A DNA stretch of 64,000 bases, taken from positions 124,001 to 188,000 of the forward strand of contig NZ_JABURM010000008.1 in the NCBI RefSeq assembly GCF_014762685.1, given 5' to 3'. The notes beneath the pieces are model-generated. The model was not told the DNA's origin, did no database searches, and saw nothing but the letters and a program-made list of their open reading frames with translations. The first letter of the stretch is position 1, and every line of letters starts with the position of its first letter. This DNA comes from Gracilimonas sp. (lineage in GTDB: Bacteria > Bacteroidota > Rhodothermia > Balneolales > Balneolaceae). Of the stretch, positions 24,135 through 34,062 are shown piece after piece. The position numbers and the translations under genes are program-made.

Positions 24135-25265
24135 CTATTTCTCTCTCAGGCGTTCCAATCCGCCAACCATTACCATACCTGCTAAAATCCCAATAATACC
24201 TCCCCAAACATTCGGATCATCTTCAGGTTCAGAGCCAATCCACCCGGGAACATAAGGTTCTGATTTAATCATCTTATTCTTGACGGTCTCAATTTCTACC
24301 TTTTTCATCTCATCAAAGGCAGAGTCCGCATTCGAGATTTCCCCCAGCCGTTTATATTCCGGTAAATTCGTATTCGGCGGATTTTCCATAAGCTCCTGCA
24401 CCTTAGGATGCGTCATATACTGAACGTCCGATACGCTTACCTGCTGCACAAATTCCCGATGCTGATACGGCCAGATTACATACAGGGAACCGATTAAAAA
24501 CCCAATCAACACAGCTATGGTTTGGGGGTGATATCTGGAAAGCAACCAGGATAAAAATCTTGAAAAGGCCGCTAAACCAACAATTGCACCTAAAATAAAT
24601 GGTAACAAGCCCATCATCCCATCTGCTGTTTCAACCCCACCCAGCTTTCCGATTTCTGAAAGCAGGTAATCATATTTACGCATAATCAGCAGCAAATAGG
24701 ATCCGGAAATACCGGGTAAAATCATGGCACAAATGGCAATACTTCCGCTTAGAAAAACAAAAGCAGGGTGTTCGGGCGTATCTGCCGGAACCAGAGATAC
24801 AATCCATATCCCAAAAGCCATTCCTAAAATGAGCATACCTTTTTCTATATTTGAGAACCGCTCAAGTGCTTTGATAAGAATGTAGATAGAACCCACAATC
24901 AACCCGAAAAACAAGCCATATACAATTTCCGGGTGCGTAAACATATATACCTGAAGCGGTACTACTTTAGTGAAAAAAGCAAGAGCAGAGAAAATCCCAA
25001 AAAACAATACCATCAGGAAAAACAGGTGGACTTCACCTAAGGCTTCTTTCCACTTAAAGGTGAAAAAGAATTTCAGGAATTTACCGTTTACACTTTTAAT
25101 GGCATTTAGCAAGCGTTCGTAAATCCCTACAATCAATGCCATGGTTCCACCGCTTACGCCGGGCACAATATCCGCTGACCCCATCAAAAAACCCTTAAGG
25201 GCGAGAAAGGGAGCTTCTTTAAGAGTAGTCGTGTCTTTGGGAGGAATAGGTTTTTCTTCTGCCAC
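24135..25265 (-). CDS. DUF368 membrane protein, PopT-type C55-P transporter
   Basis: A 376-residue polytopic membrane protein with the DUF368 signature GSADIVPGVSGGTMALIVGIYERLL near residues 25-50 and a repeat of it, ICAMILPGISGSYLLLIM, in the second half. DUF368 proteins (PopT) recycle undecaprenyl phosphate across the cytoplasmic membrane for wall synthesis, as shown in other bacteria. The chosen start is a GTG at 25265 that overlaps the pcm stop (TAGTG) and has GGGGAG upstream. A long soluble segment (about 270-350) before the last helix is not typical. Confidence 0.8.
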   Translation of the reverse strand: MAEEKPIPPKDTTTLKEAPFLALKGFLMGSADIVPGVSGGTMALIVGIYERLLNAIKSVNGKFLKFFFTFKWKEALGEVHLFFLMVLFFGIFSALAFFTKVVPLQVYMFTHPEIVYGLFFGLIVGSIYILIKALERFSNIEKGMLILGMAFGIWIVSLVPADTPEHPAFVFLSGSIAICAMILPGISGSYLLLIMRKYDYLLSEIGKLGGVETADGMMGLLPFILGAIVGLAAFSRFLSWLLSRYHPQTIAVLIGFLIGSLYVIWPYQHREFVQQVSVSDVQYMTHPKVQELMENPPNTNLPEYKRLGEISNADSAFDEMKKVEIETVKNKMIKSEPYVPGWIGSEPEDDPNVWGGIIGILAGMVMVGGLERLREK

Positions 25266-25966
25266 TACGACTCTCCCCAACCTTTTTCACCGATAAGCGG
25301 AACAAACTTAAAGTCGGCCAGTTCCTCACGTTCATACTCATTCTCTGAAACGCGGGTAATCCGAAGCATCATTTGTTTCTCATCATCTCCAACCGGGATC
25401 ACCAGCCTCCCTCCCACACTCAACTGTTGCACAAGATCATCCGGCACCACGGGCGCGCCTGCGGTTACCACTATACCATCATAGGGGGCGTAGGTTGACC
25501 ACCCCAGTGTACCGTCTCCAACCTTCAGCATGGCTTTATATCCTAACTCCTTAAGTGCTTCTTTAGCCCGGTGGTACAGTTCCTTGTGGCGCTCAACACT
25601 ATAGACCTCTGCCCCAAGTTCACACAATATCATGCACTGATAACCGGAACCTGTTCCAATTTCCAGAACCTTGTCGCCGGGTTCAATCGCTAATAACTCC
25701 GTTTGTGCCGCCACCGTGTACGGCTGTGAAATGGTTTGGCCCATCCCTATTGGAAGTGCCGTATCATTATAGGCTTTGGAGTGAAGTGCGGTATCAATAA
25801 GTTTGTGACGCGGAATTTTACCAATAGCCATGAGTATACGTTCGTCTTTAATGCCTTTTTTCTTCAAAAGCTCCACCAATTGCTTTCTGGGCCGTACAAA
25901 CCTTCGATCTTGCTGCAAAATAATTTCGTTTAAGTGCCTGTTGATTTGTTTTTCAAGTATAGGCAT
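25265..25966 (-). CDS. pcm: Protein-L-isoaspartate O-methyltransferase
   Basis: A 233-residue cytoplasmic enzyme that repairs isoaspartyl residues using SAM. It shows the family pattern PIGMGQTISQPYTVA, SAM motif I VLEIGTGSGYQCMIL, VYSVERH, and post-motif GAPVVPDDLVQQL...GRLVIPVG. Length is normal. It is translationally coupled to the downstream DUF368 gene by a one-base overlap. Confidence 0.92.
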   Translation of the reverse strand: MPILEKQINRHLNEIILQQDRRFVRPRKQLVELLKKKGIKDERILMAIGKIPRHKLIDTALHSKAYNDTALPIGMGQTISQPYTVAAQTELLAIEPGDKVLEIGTGSGYQCMILCELGAEVYSVERHKELYHRAKEALKELGYKAMLKVGDGTLGWSTYAPYDGIVVTAGAPVVPDDLVQQLSVGGRLVIPVGDDEKQMMLRITRVSENEYEREELADFKFVPLIGEKGWGES

Positions 25967-26090
25967 TTGACTTAAAAAATGAGTCAGGAAATTTTTGTTA
26001 ATTGAATGATCTGCAGATCTTTATGTAAATGGATTTTTTTATCGTAGTCAGCTTCTTATTTTCTAATTCAAATTTTCATCAATTAATGAT

Positions 26091-26930
26091 ATGATTTTAG
26101 CACTGCTGGAAAACCTGACCTGGGGCATTGACCCTGAAATTTTTTCACTTGGCCCTATTGCCCCCCGCTGGTACGGAGTATTGTTTGCCGGAGCTTTTGT
26201 TACCGGCTATTTGTTCGGGGTAAAAATGTGGAAAGATGCCGGACGCAAAGTCGAAGAAATGGAACACATTCTCACCTGGATTTTGGTTGCAACCGTGATT
26301 GGTGCCCGGCTTGGCCATGTCATTTTTTATGATCCTTCCTACTATCTCCGCAATTTAGATCAGGTGCTGGCCATCTGGAATGGAGGGCTGGCCAGTCATG
26401 GGGCTGCCATCGCGATTATTATTGCAATGTATTATCTGGCTAAAAAAACTCCCAAAATGAGCTTTATGTGGCTGGCGGACCGCGTGGTAATTCCCACGGC
26501 CATTGGCGGTGCTTTTATACGGATAGGAAATTTTACCAATTCTGAAATCTACGGGCACGAAACGGACGCTCCCTGGGGAATTATATTCAGTAACCTTCCC
26601 GGACCGGCCGGCATGGTTCCCCGCCACCCAACCATGCTTTATGAGGCCCTTCTCTGCATCATTATTTTTGCAGTAATATGGACCATTTATAAGAAATATA
26701 AAGCGAATCCGCCGGAAGGTTCAATCTTCGGAGTGTTCCTGATTCTGCTGTTCTCAGGCCGTTTTCTGCTTGAATACACCAAAATCCCACAAGCTGATTT
26801 TGCCAGTGACTGGATATTTAATATGGGTCAGTTGCTAAGTATCCCCTTGGTATTAATCGGGCTTTTTATTGTCATCAAAACGGTGAATTGGAATGAAAAG
26901 GGAACAAACTTGAATCGGGCTGAATCCTAA
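26091..26930 (+). CDS. lgt: Prolipoprotein diacylglyceryl transferase
   Basis: A 279-residue, seven-helix inner-membrane enzyme that attaches diacylglycerol to the lipobox cysteine of prolipoproteins. Visible signatures are PRWYGVLFAGAF, GARLGHVIFYDPSYY, GGLASHGAAIAI (conserved His) and the Lgt signature IRIGNFTNSEIYG, followed by RHPTMLYEALL. It is divergent from pcm, and the 124-bp gap is AT-rich. Confidence 0.93.
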   Translation: MILALLENLTWGIDPEIFSLGPIAPRWYGVLFAGAFVTGYLFGVKMWKDAGRKVEEMEHILTWILVATVIGARLGHVIFYDPSYYLRNLDQVLAIWNGGLASHGAAIAIIIAMYYLAKKTPKMSFMWLADRVVIPTAIGGAFIRIGNFTNSEIYGHETDAPWGIIFSNLPGPAGMVPRHPTMLYEALLCIIIFAVIWTIYKKYKANPPEGSIFGVFLILLFSGRFLLEYTKIPQADFASDWIFNMGQLLSIPLVLIGLFIVIKTVNWNEKGTNLNRAES

Positions 26931-27377
26931 AACCCATATTCAATCGAATTCCGCTATCTAAGTTGTTATCAATTGTCTCGTTAAGCAGGGATTGATTGAT
27001 GGCATACTGTATTGAGGCCCGAGTTAAATAGCTCGTCTTATCCCACGTTCAATTTTTAAAATAGGTTGAAAATAAAAAAGCTGCGACTAACAAATTGGAA
27101 CCTGGCTTAATCAAAGCTTTGTTACTAAGCTTGTCTGTTCATTCTTTAGCTAAAAGTAAATATGGCTATCAAGCACTAAGCCATGGGGTCTGAATACTGT
27201 ATCGTCAATAGACAGTAAATAATTCAGTCTGCCTGTTCATATCTTTAGATCTATTTTTGACCTTAAGTTCCAAAAAAGAGGGTTTGTATTCTTATTTAAT
27301 TCCCTTCTAAATTATTAATAAAGTTAGGTCATCAATGAAAGAGCCCATATATTTTCCCGAACTTTTTATCCTTCATT
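26931..27377. other. 447-bp gap without recognised gene
   Basis: AT-rich, with stops in all frames and no repeat or strong hairpin. It presumably carries the promoter of the metal ATPase. I see no RNA gene. Confidence 0.5.
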
Positions 27378-29288
27378 ATGAGTTATCAATCCATACGCAA
27401 CAATTTAAAAGGGATGTCTGGAGAACACAGGGCTGAAGTTTTCCTGACCCTGATCTGTACCCTAAGTCTCAGCTTTGGTTTTTTTGGCTCCTTATTTGAT
27501 CTGATCTCGGAAGACACTGCACGCTATTTTTATATAGTCTCCTACTTGTCCGGCGGCTACTTTGGACTGATTGAAAGCGTGCAATTTTTAATGAAAGGTA
27601 AGTTCAATGTTGATGTGCTGATGATATTGGCCGCAGCCGGAGCTGCTGTTATCGATTACTGGCTTGAAGGCGCTATGCTGCTCTTCTTGTTTTCACTTAG
27701 TAATACCTTACAGCACTTTGCCATGGGACGCAGCCGGAATGCTATCCGCGCTTTGATGAAATTAAGGCCATCAGAGGCATTGGTAAGAAATGCAGATGGC
27801 ACAGAACAAAAAGTACCCGTCGAAGAACTAAAACTCGGAGACCTCATTGTGGTAAAACCCGGAGAACGAATCCCCATTGACGGAACCATCAGGTCCGGAA
27901 AAGGAACCGTTGATCAATCTGCTATCACCGGAGAAAGTGCCCCTGTATTTAAAGAAGAGGGAGCTGAGGTCTTTGCCGCTACATTCAATGAAAACGGTAT
28001 TCTCGAGGTCAAAGTAACCCGGCTCGCCGGTGATACCACACTCGCCAAAATCATTAAAATGGTAGAGCAGGCACAAAGCAAGAAAGCCGAAACGCAGCGA
28101 TTCCTTGATAAGTTTGAATCCAAGTATGCTCTCAGCGTAATACTTTCGACCATCGCTCTCATCCTCGTTCCCTATTATATATTGGATCAGCCTTTTGACC
28201 CCGTTTTTTACAGGGCCATGACTGTTCTGGTGGTAGCCTCCCCCTGTGCTTTGATCATTTCTACCCCGGCCAGTATTCTTTCTGCCATAGCAAATGCAGC
28301 TCGTTCCGGTATTCTTTTTAAAGGAGGAGCACACCTGGAACAAGCTGCTGAAATCCAGGCTATTGCATTCGATAAAACAGGAACGCTGACAAAAGGAAAA
28401 CCGGCTGTTACTGAAATAATTTCAATTTCAGGATCGGAAAACGAACTACTTTGCCTTGCTGCATCAGCTGAAGAACATTCTGAACACCATCTTGCCGAAG
28501 CCATCGTGAATGAGGCCAGGAAAAGAAAGATCGATCTTATAAGAGCTGAAGATGTACAAGCTATCATCGGGAAAGGAATCTCTGCAAAAGTAAATGGTGC
28601 AGTGCTGAAGATAGGTAACCGGTATTTATTTGAAGAAATCCTTAAAGATCAGCCGGATGACTTTAACCGTACATTAGAAAAATTCAGGGATCAGGGTAAA
28701 ACTGTGATTTATGTGGCAAAAAATGATTCAATAATCGGAGCGATGGCTTTAGCTGATCAGATTCGAGAGCAAGCTGCCTCTACTTTACTTGAACTTGCGG
28801 ATTTGGGCATTGTTGACATCACCATCCTTACCGGAGATTCATTGAATGTAGCTAAAAATGTAGCCGAACAACTTAATATTTCAAACTATCATGCCGGACT
28901 GCTGCCGGATCAAAAGGTTGAGCTTATCGAAAAGCTATCTCAAAAAAAAGCAGTTGCTATGATTGGAGATGGCGTTAATGATGCCCCGGCACTTGCCGCA
29001 AGTCATTTGGGAATAGCTATGGGAGCAGCCGGAACCGATGTGGCTTTAGAAACTGCCGATGTGGTATTAATGTCAGACGACCTTACCAAACTTCCATATA
29101 TGATCCGACTGGCCCGGCGTGCAAAAACGGTGGTATGGCAAAATATCATTTTCAGCCTGGCTGTGATCGCTATGCTGGTAAGCTCTGTTTTCCTTTTCGA
29201 ATTGCCCATGACACTTGGAGTGATTGGACATGAGGGAAGTACTCTGTTAGTTGTCTTGAATGGTTTGAGACTATTGAAGAACTCTTAA
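27378..29288 (+). CDS. P1B-4-type metal-exporting ATPase
   Basis: A 636-residue P-type ATPase. The phosphorylation site is Asp332 in DKTGTLTKGKP; GESAPVFKEE forms the actuator region, SEHHLAEAI holds the HP motif, and GDGVNDAPAL the hinge. The membrane metal site is Ser288-Pro-Cys290, and the last membrane segment has HEGSTLL (His618). SPC together with HEGS/T marks the P1B-4 subgroup (CoaT/CtpD/PfeT), which exports Co(II) or Fe(II) rather than Zn/Cd or Cu. As in much of that subgroup, the N-terminal CxxC metal-binding domain is absent. Confidence 0.88.
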   Translation: MSYQSIRNNLKGMSGEHRAEVFLTLICTLSLSFGFFGSLFDLISEDTARYFYIVSYLSGGYFGLIESVQFLMKGKFNVDVLMILAAAGAAVIDYWLEGAMLLFLFSLSNTLQHFAMGRSRNAIRALMKLRPSEALVRNADGTEQKVPVEELKLGDLIVVKPGERIPIDGTIRSGKGTVDQSAITGESAPVFKEEGAEVFAATFNENGILEVKVTRLAGDTTLAKIIKMVEQAQSKKAETQRFLDKFESKYALSVILSTIALILVPYYILDQPFDPVFYRAMTVLVVASPCALIISTPASILSAIANAARSGILFKGGAHLEQAAEIQAIAFDKTGTLTKGKPAVTEIISISGSENELLCLAASAEEHSEHHLAEAIVNEARKRKIDLIRAEDVQAIIGKGISAKVNGAVLKIGNRYLFEEILKDQPDDFNRTLEKFRDQGKTVIYVAKNDSIIGAMALADQIREQAASTLLELADLGIVDITILTGDSLNVAKNVAEQLNISNYHAGLLPDQKVELIEKLSQKKAVAMIGDGVNDAPALAASHLGIAMGAAGTDVALETADVVLMSDDLTKLPYMIRLARRAKTVVWQNIIFSLAVIAMLVSSVFLFELPMTLGVIGHEGSTLLVVLNGLRLLKNS

Positions 29289-29334
29289 ATTTTCCCAAAC
29301 TGTTTTAAGTTTTTTACCCTGAACAGTGGTAACC

Positions 29335-29448
29335 ATGGGATTAGGTATATGGGCCATAATCTGGGTGGTGTTTAATAACCTAATCCCCGAGGCCCTTGAA
29401 AAATGTGAAGCAAAAAAGTCGGGCTTTGGGTCACGCTGGCAATTTTAG
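29335..29448 (+). CDS. Possible 37-residue membrane peptide after the metal ATPase
   Basis: A short frame begins at an ATG 47 bp after the ATPase stop: MGLGIWAIIWVVFNNLIPEA then LEKCEAKKSG. It has one hydrophobic helix. NLIPEALE recalls a helix of ZIP metal transporters, so it might be a remnant, but it could equally be chance. An inverted repeat GGATTAGGT/ACCTAATCC lies within it. Confidence 0.25.
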   Translation: MGLGIWAIIWVVFNNLIPEALEKCEAKKSGFGSRWQF

Positions 29449-29591
29449 CCATGAGCGCCTTTCAAATTCCGATTGGTCACTAAATACAGATTTTAGTTGC
29501 TCAATTTTTTATCATCAAAGCTGTTACTAAATTCGGTACTCATTCGTTCACCACATTATATTATCACTGAGCAACTCATTCCTGAAAGATT

Positions 29592-31838
29592 ATGAAAAGA
29601 ATATCCCAAATCTCCATTTTGTCACTTCTGTTTCTGACAATCACAGCCCTTAGCACAAACATCCATGCCCAGGAAAAAAGCAAATATGCCAGTTTTGAAG
29701 AGGCATTATATGCAGGAAGGCAACTCAGCGGTAATAGCGGGCCGGGTAACGTAGTATGGATTAATGATGGAAATCAATATTCATATACGCAACAAAACTC
29801 TGAGACCCGAGCCTCAGAAATCCGCTCCTACAATCCGGCCACGGAAGAAGATCAGCTTATATTTGTGAACTCTGACTTTAACACACCCGGCACCGAAGAG
29901 ACATTTCAATACAACTCCTTCCAGTGGACCGATGACTCCCGGTTCATCGTATTTCAGTCAAATTTCCGCCCTATCTATCGCCGTTCAGGAATTTCCGACT
30001 ACTATTATTATGAAGTGGAAACCGGCGAGCTGAAAGTACTGGTAAAAGATGCCATGACCGCCCAACTGTCGCCTGACGGATCTAAAGTTGGATATGAACG
30101 CGAAGGGGATCTCTTTGTATTTGATCTGGATGAACAAAAGGAAACCCGGCTAACTGACTCCGGCGCTGAAAACTTTTATAACGGGCGTTTTGGATGGGTC
30201 TATGAAGAAGAATTCGGGCTTGCCCAGGCATGGGGCTGGTCGCACGACAGCAAATATATTGCCTACTGGCAAACTGACGAGCGCGATGTTGAACTTTTTG
30301 TATCTACTGATTATTCCGGTACCTATCCTGAGTATGTTCAAATTCCGTATCCAAAAGTCGGACAGGATAATCCCGGGATTAAGATTGGAACCGTAAATGT
30401 TGAAACCGGAAAAAATACATGGATGGATCTGGATCTCAAAGATGGATACGTACCAAGATTTTACTGGACAAGTAAACCCGGAAATCTGGCTGTCGTTTGG
30501 TTGAACCGGCCGCAAAATCATCTGCAACTTCATTTCTTTGATGTAACCTCAGGAAAGGGAACCCTCATTATGGAAGAAAAAAACGAAGACGGCTGGATCG
30601 ATGTATTTGATTTCTTTGCCGGGGTCAATCACTATTTCTTTTTCCCTGAGGATCTAGAACAATTTTTCTGGGTTTCAGAACGGGATGGATTTAATCATAT
30701 CTACAGATATAATTATTCCGGTGAACTCATGAATCAGGTTACTGAAGGTGACTGGGAGGTGACCAACATCCATGCTATTAATTCCTCTTCGGAGTTTATT
30801 TATTACTCTTCAACAGAGGAAAGTCCGCTGGAGCGCCATTTATATTCCATTAAATTTGACGGATCACAAAAAGGAAAACACACTTCTGAACCCGGAACCC
30901 ACTCTATTTCAATGGGAGATAATGGCTTGTTTTACATTGATCGATATTCAAGTATAGATACTCCGCGTCAAGTTGAACTTTGGTCTACTGCCAATGAATT
31001 ACTGAATAAACTGGAGGATAATGCTGCTGTATCGGAGTACATCAAAAAGAAAGTTTATGCCCCAAAAGAACTTTTTTCATTTACCACTTCAGACGGACAA
31101 CAGCTGGACGGTTCCATCATCAAACCTATCGACTTCGATCCTAACCAGTCTTATCCCCTGCTCTTTAACATTTATGGGGGACCCGGAGCCCAGGGAGTCT
31201 ACAATTCCTGGGAAAGCAGCGGCTGGACTCAATGGCTTGCACAAGAAGGCTATGTGACTGTAAATGTAAACAATCGCGGAAGCGGTGGCTATGGGCATGG
31301 TTTTGAAAAAATTGTGTATGAAAATCTCGGTCATTGGGAAGCACATGATTTTGCTGAAACCGCCAATTATCTGGTTGATGAGTACGAATGGATAGACGGA
31401 GACAGAGTGGGTATTCGCGGCCACAGTTATGGCGGGTATATGAGTAGTTTTGCGATCTTAACTCATCCCAATGTATTCAAAGTAGCCATAGTAGGAGCTC
31501 CTGTAACCGACTGGAGATTATATGATACCATTTACACTGAACGATATATGGGGCTTTTAGAAGAAAATGAGGAAGGTTACGCCCAAAGCGCAGTAACCAC
31601 CCATGCTGCAAAACTCCAGGGTAAAATGTTCATTGCTCATTCCTCCATGGATGAAAACGTACATATGCAAAATACCATGCAGCTTATAAAAGCACTCACC
31701 GATGAAGGCCATGATGCCGACCTGAGAATCTATCCTCCCGGCACCCATGGGGTAGCCTACAACAGTTCAAGTTATTTATTGCTTTACCAAACATATACGG
31801 AATACTTAAACGAGCATCTAAAAAACCTTAAGCAGTAA
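29592..31838 (+). CDS. Dipeptidyl-peptidase IV family serine peptidase (S9B), secreted
   Basis: A 748-residue protein with a signal peptide ending near IHAQ. Residues 50-490 form the DPP-IV beta-propeller (including the DPPIV_N-like GWVYEEEFGLAQAWGWS, whose Glu pair binds the substrate amino end). The C-terminal alpha/beta-hydrolase has Ser612 in RGHSYGGYMS, Asp687 in SSMDENVHM and His719 in GTHGVAYN. It removes X-Pro or X-Ala dipeptides and works with the M14 peptidases of this genome in peptide feeding. Length and motif set are complete. Confidence 0.92.
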   Translation: MKRISQISILSLLFLTITALSTNIHAQEKSKYASFEEALYAGRQLSGNSGPGNVVWINDGNQYSYTQQNSETRASEIRSYNPATEEDQLIFVNSDFNTPGTEETFQYNSFQWTDDSRFIVFQSNFRPIYRRSGISDYYYYEVETGELKVLVKDAMTAQLSPDGSKVGYEREGDLFVFDLDEQKETRLTDSGAENFYNGRFGWVYEEEFGLAQAWGWSHDSKYIAYWQTDERDVELFVSTDYSGTYPEYVQIPYPKVGQDNPGIKIGTVNVETGKNTWMDLDLKDGYVPRFYWTSKPGNLAVVWLNRPQNHLQLHFFDVTSGKGTLIMEEKNEDGWIDVFDFFAGVNHYFFFPEDLEQFFWVSERDGFNHIYRYNYSGELMNQVTEGDWEVTNIHAINSSSEFIYYSSTEESPLERHLYSIKFDGSQKGKHTSEPGTHSISMGDNGLFYIDRYSSIDTPRQVELWSTANELLNKLEDNAAVSEYIKKKVYAPKELFSFTTSDGQQLDGSIIKPIDFDPNQSYPLLFNIYGGPGAQGVYNSWESSGWTQWLAQEGYVTVNVNNRGSGGYGHGFEKIVYENLGHWEAHDFAETANYLVDEYEWIDGDRVGIRGHSYGGYMSSFAILTHPNVFKVAIVGAPVTDWRLYDTIYTERYMGLLEENEEGYAQSAVTTHAAKLQGKMFIAHSSMDENVHMQNTMQLIKALTDEGHDADLRIYPPGTHGVAYNSSSYLLLYQTYTEYLNEHLKNLKQ

Positions 31839-31998
31839 TTAAAAAGTAAGGCGTCTCTTGCAAAGTCGATCTTCTAAAATTAACTATTGATCGTTCGTAA
31901 AGATTAATCCTAAAAGATTTTTAGCTTTTTTTGCAAAGCTTAATCTTCAGCTTTCGTAAGTTGCAGGAATTAAATATTAACGTTCTATTGGTCGGACA

Positions 31999-33255
31999 TT
32001 GTACATCAAACGCCTTTTATTTCTATTATTTTTATTCCCTTCTTCACTTCTCTACGCACAATCTGACCGTGAAGAAACAAAACAAACAATAAATGTTTTT
32101 TTGGATTGCCGCGGTTGTAACGGAAGTTACGTACGCTCTGAAGTAAACTTCATAAATTTTGTAAGAGATCAGACAGATGCAGAAGTTCATTTACTTGTAA
32201 CACTGCAACAAACCGGAAGTGGGGGCTGGGAACATACCCTAAACTTTATCGGGTTGGGACACATCTCAAATAAGTCTCATATCTTAAAATTCATAAGCCC
32301 AAATTCTGATACCAATGACATGATGCGCCGCAAATTGGTGAGGCATGTTAAACTCGGCCTTATCTATTTTCTTGCGGACAGAGATGTATTATCTGATTTA
32401 AACGTAAACTTTTCCGGAACTTTAAATGAAGGCTCAGATGAAGTAGACAATACAGATCCCTGGAATAGCTGGATATTTGAAATAGGACTGAGTACAAGTT
32501 TCAGCGGGGAACAATCAAAAGGTAATTTCAGGCTTGGAGGAAATTTTGATGCAAGCAGGATAACTGATGAACTGAAAGTAAGGTTTGAATATCGCCAAAA
32601 TTATAACCGGCAAGTTTTCAGAAAAGAAACTGAAACCGGCACCACTAAAGATATTTTTATAACTGAGAATCAAAACTTTACTTCATTAGTTGCCCGAAGT
32701 ATAAATCAGCATTGGACTATTGGCGGGTATGCACGGGTGCGTTCCTCATCTCAGGATAATATAAACCTGAGTGTTGGCGCAACACCCTCCATTGAATACA
32801 GTTTATTCCCTTACAGAGAACATAATCGGAGAGAAGTAACTTTTAGGCTGGGCGTACTTGGTTCGTATTATGACTATACTGAAGTCACCATTCTTAATAA
32901 AAAAAATGAGTTTCTGTGGAGAAATGAACTTAACATTCGAGCCGACTTTACTCAGCCATGGGGTGGAGTTTTTGGCTGGATGAATGCAGGAACTTATGTC
33001 CATGATTTAAGCAAAAACCGCGTAAACATGGGGTTTAGGGTAAATATGAGAGTAGCCCGGGGATTATCCATTTTCTTTTCCGGGCGATATTCACTGATTA
33101 ATGACCAGATTAGCCTGCCGGCCGGAGAATTAACTGAAGAGGAACGCTTGCTTAATCTAAAACAACAGGCTACTTCATATAATTATGGCGGTTCAGTGGG
33201 GTTCTCATTTAACTTTGGATCAATCTATAGTAATGTAGTAAATCCGAGATTTTAG
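31999..33255 (+). CDS. Predicted outer-membrane beta-barrel protein
   Basis: A 418-residue protein with a signal peptide (residues 1-21, ending LLYAQ). The only usable start is a TTG at 31999. The first 110 residues include a CRGCNGSYVRSEV motif and look like a small globular domain. The rest is a series of alternating amphipathic strands (VNFSGTL, GNFRLGGNF, WTIGGYARVRS, GFRVNMRVARG) ending in NPRF, with the terminal phenylalanine expected of a BAM substrate. No specific family is recognised. Confidence 0.65.
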   Translation: MYIKRLLFLLFLFPSSLLYAQSDREETKQTINVFLDCRGCNGSYVRSEVNFINFVRDQTDAEVHLLVTLQQTGSGGWEHTLNFIGLGHISNKSHILKFISPNSDTNDMMRRKLVRHVKLGLIYFLADRDVLSDLNVNFSGTLNEGSDEVDNTDPWNSWIFEIGLSTSFSGEQSKGNFRLGGNFDASRITDELKVRFEYRQNYNRQVFRKETETGTTKDIFITENQNFTSLVARSINQHWTIGGYARVRSSSQDNINLSVGATPSIEYSLFPYREHNRREVTFRLGVLGSYYDYTEVTILNKKNEFLWRNELNIRADFTQPWGGVFGWMNAGTYVHDLSKNRVNMGFRVNMRVARGLSIFFSGRYSLINDQISLPAGELTEEERLLNLKQQATSYNYGGSVGFSFNFGSIYSNVVNPRF

Positions 33256-33414
33256 CCATTTTTACCCGGCTTCAGCCAAATTCCTATATATATTATTTAT
33301 TGATAACTTCTTTTTTATTCCGATTGAGGTTATATGATATGATCCCAAATAATTATTCTGAATTTTTTATCGGTCCCCGCCAACAATAAATATTAATATT
33401 TTAACTCCTTTATT

Positions 33415-34050
33415 ATGCGGTATTTGTCTAAGCTACTGCTGTTGTTGTTTGTTTTAACCGTGCTTCCTTTTCAACTTCTGTTGGGGCAACAAGTGGCTCC
33501 AAGTGCCGATAAAGTTACCCCCCTCTTGATAAGCTCGGAAATTCCGGACGTCTCTCTTAAAAATATTAACGGTGAAACGCTCAGCCTCCGAACTGAAGTT
33601 GCAAAACAGCCTTCAATTCTCATTTTTTATCGTGGCGGATGGTGCCCTTATTGCAGCCGGCATCTTGCGGATCTGCATAAAATAGAGGATGAGCTCTATG
33701 AAATAGGTTACCAAATCTTAGCGATTAGCCCTGATAAACCTGAGAAACTCAAAGCTACCCTACAGAACATTGAGTTAAACTACACCCTACTTTCAGATAG
33801 CCCCATGACTGCAAGCAAAGCTTTTGGATTAGCTTTTAAAGTGGATCAGGAAACGGTAGCTCGATATAAGAGCATAGGCCTTGATCTTGAAGGCGATTCG
33901 GGACATGATCATCATTTACTCCCCGCCCCTGCCGTATATATTGTAAATACTGACGGTATCGTAAAATTCAATTACGTGAACCCAAATTATAAAGAACGCA
34001 TAAACGGTGAAGTTTTGCTTACTGCAGCAAAAGCTTATTATGAAGAATAA
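33415..34050 (+). CDS. Secreted AhpC/TSA-type peroxiredoxin
   Basis: A 211-residue protein with a signal peptide ending near LLLGQQ. The thioredoxin-fold domain has the peroxidatic region IFYRGGWCPYCSRHLADL, giving a CxxC pair, then QILAISPDKPEKL and FNYVNPNYKER. It belongs to the peroxiredoxin-like group annotated AhpC/TSA in Bacteroidota-type genomes and probably reduces peroxides in the periplasm. It is 12 bp ahead of the YgjP-like gene, so they may be cotranscribed. Confidence 0.8.
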   Translation: MRYLSKLLLLLFVLTVLPFQLLLGQQVAPSADKVTPLLISSEIPDVSLKNINGETLSLRTEVAKQPSILIFYRGGWCPYCSRHLADLHKIEDELYEIGYQILAISPDKPEKLKATLQNIELNYTLLSDSPMTASKAFGLAFKVDQETVARYKSIGLDLEGDSGHDHHLLPAPAVYIVNTDGIVKFNYVNPNYKERINGEVLLTAAKAYYEE

Positions 34051-34062
34051 GACAGCATCTTA

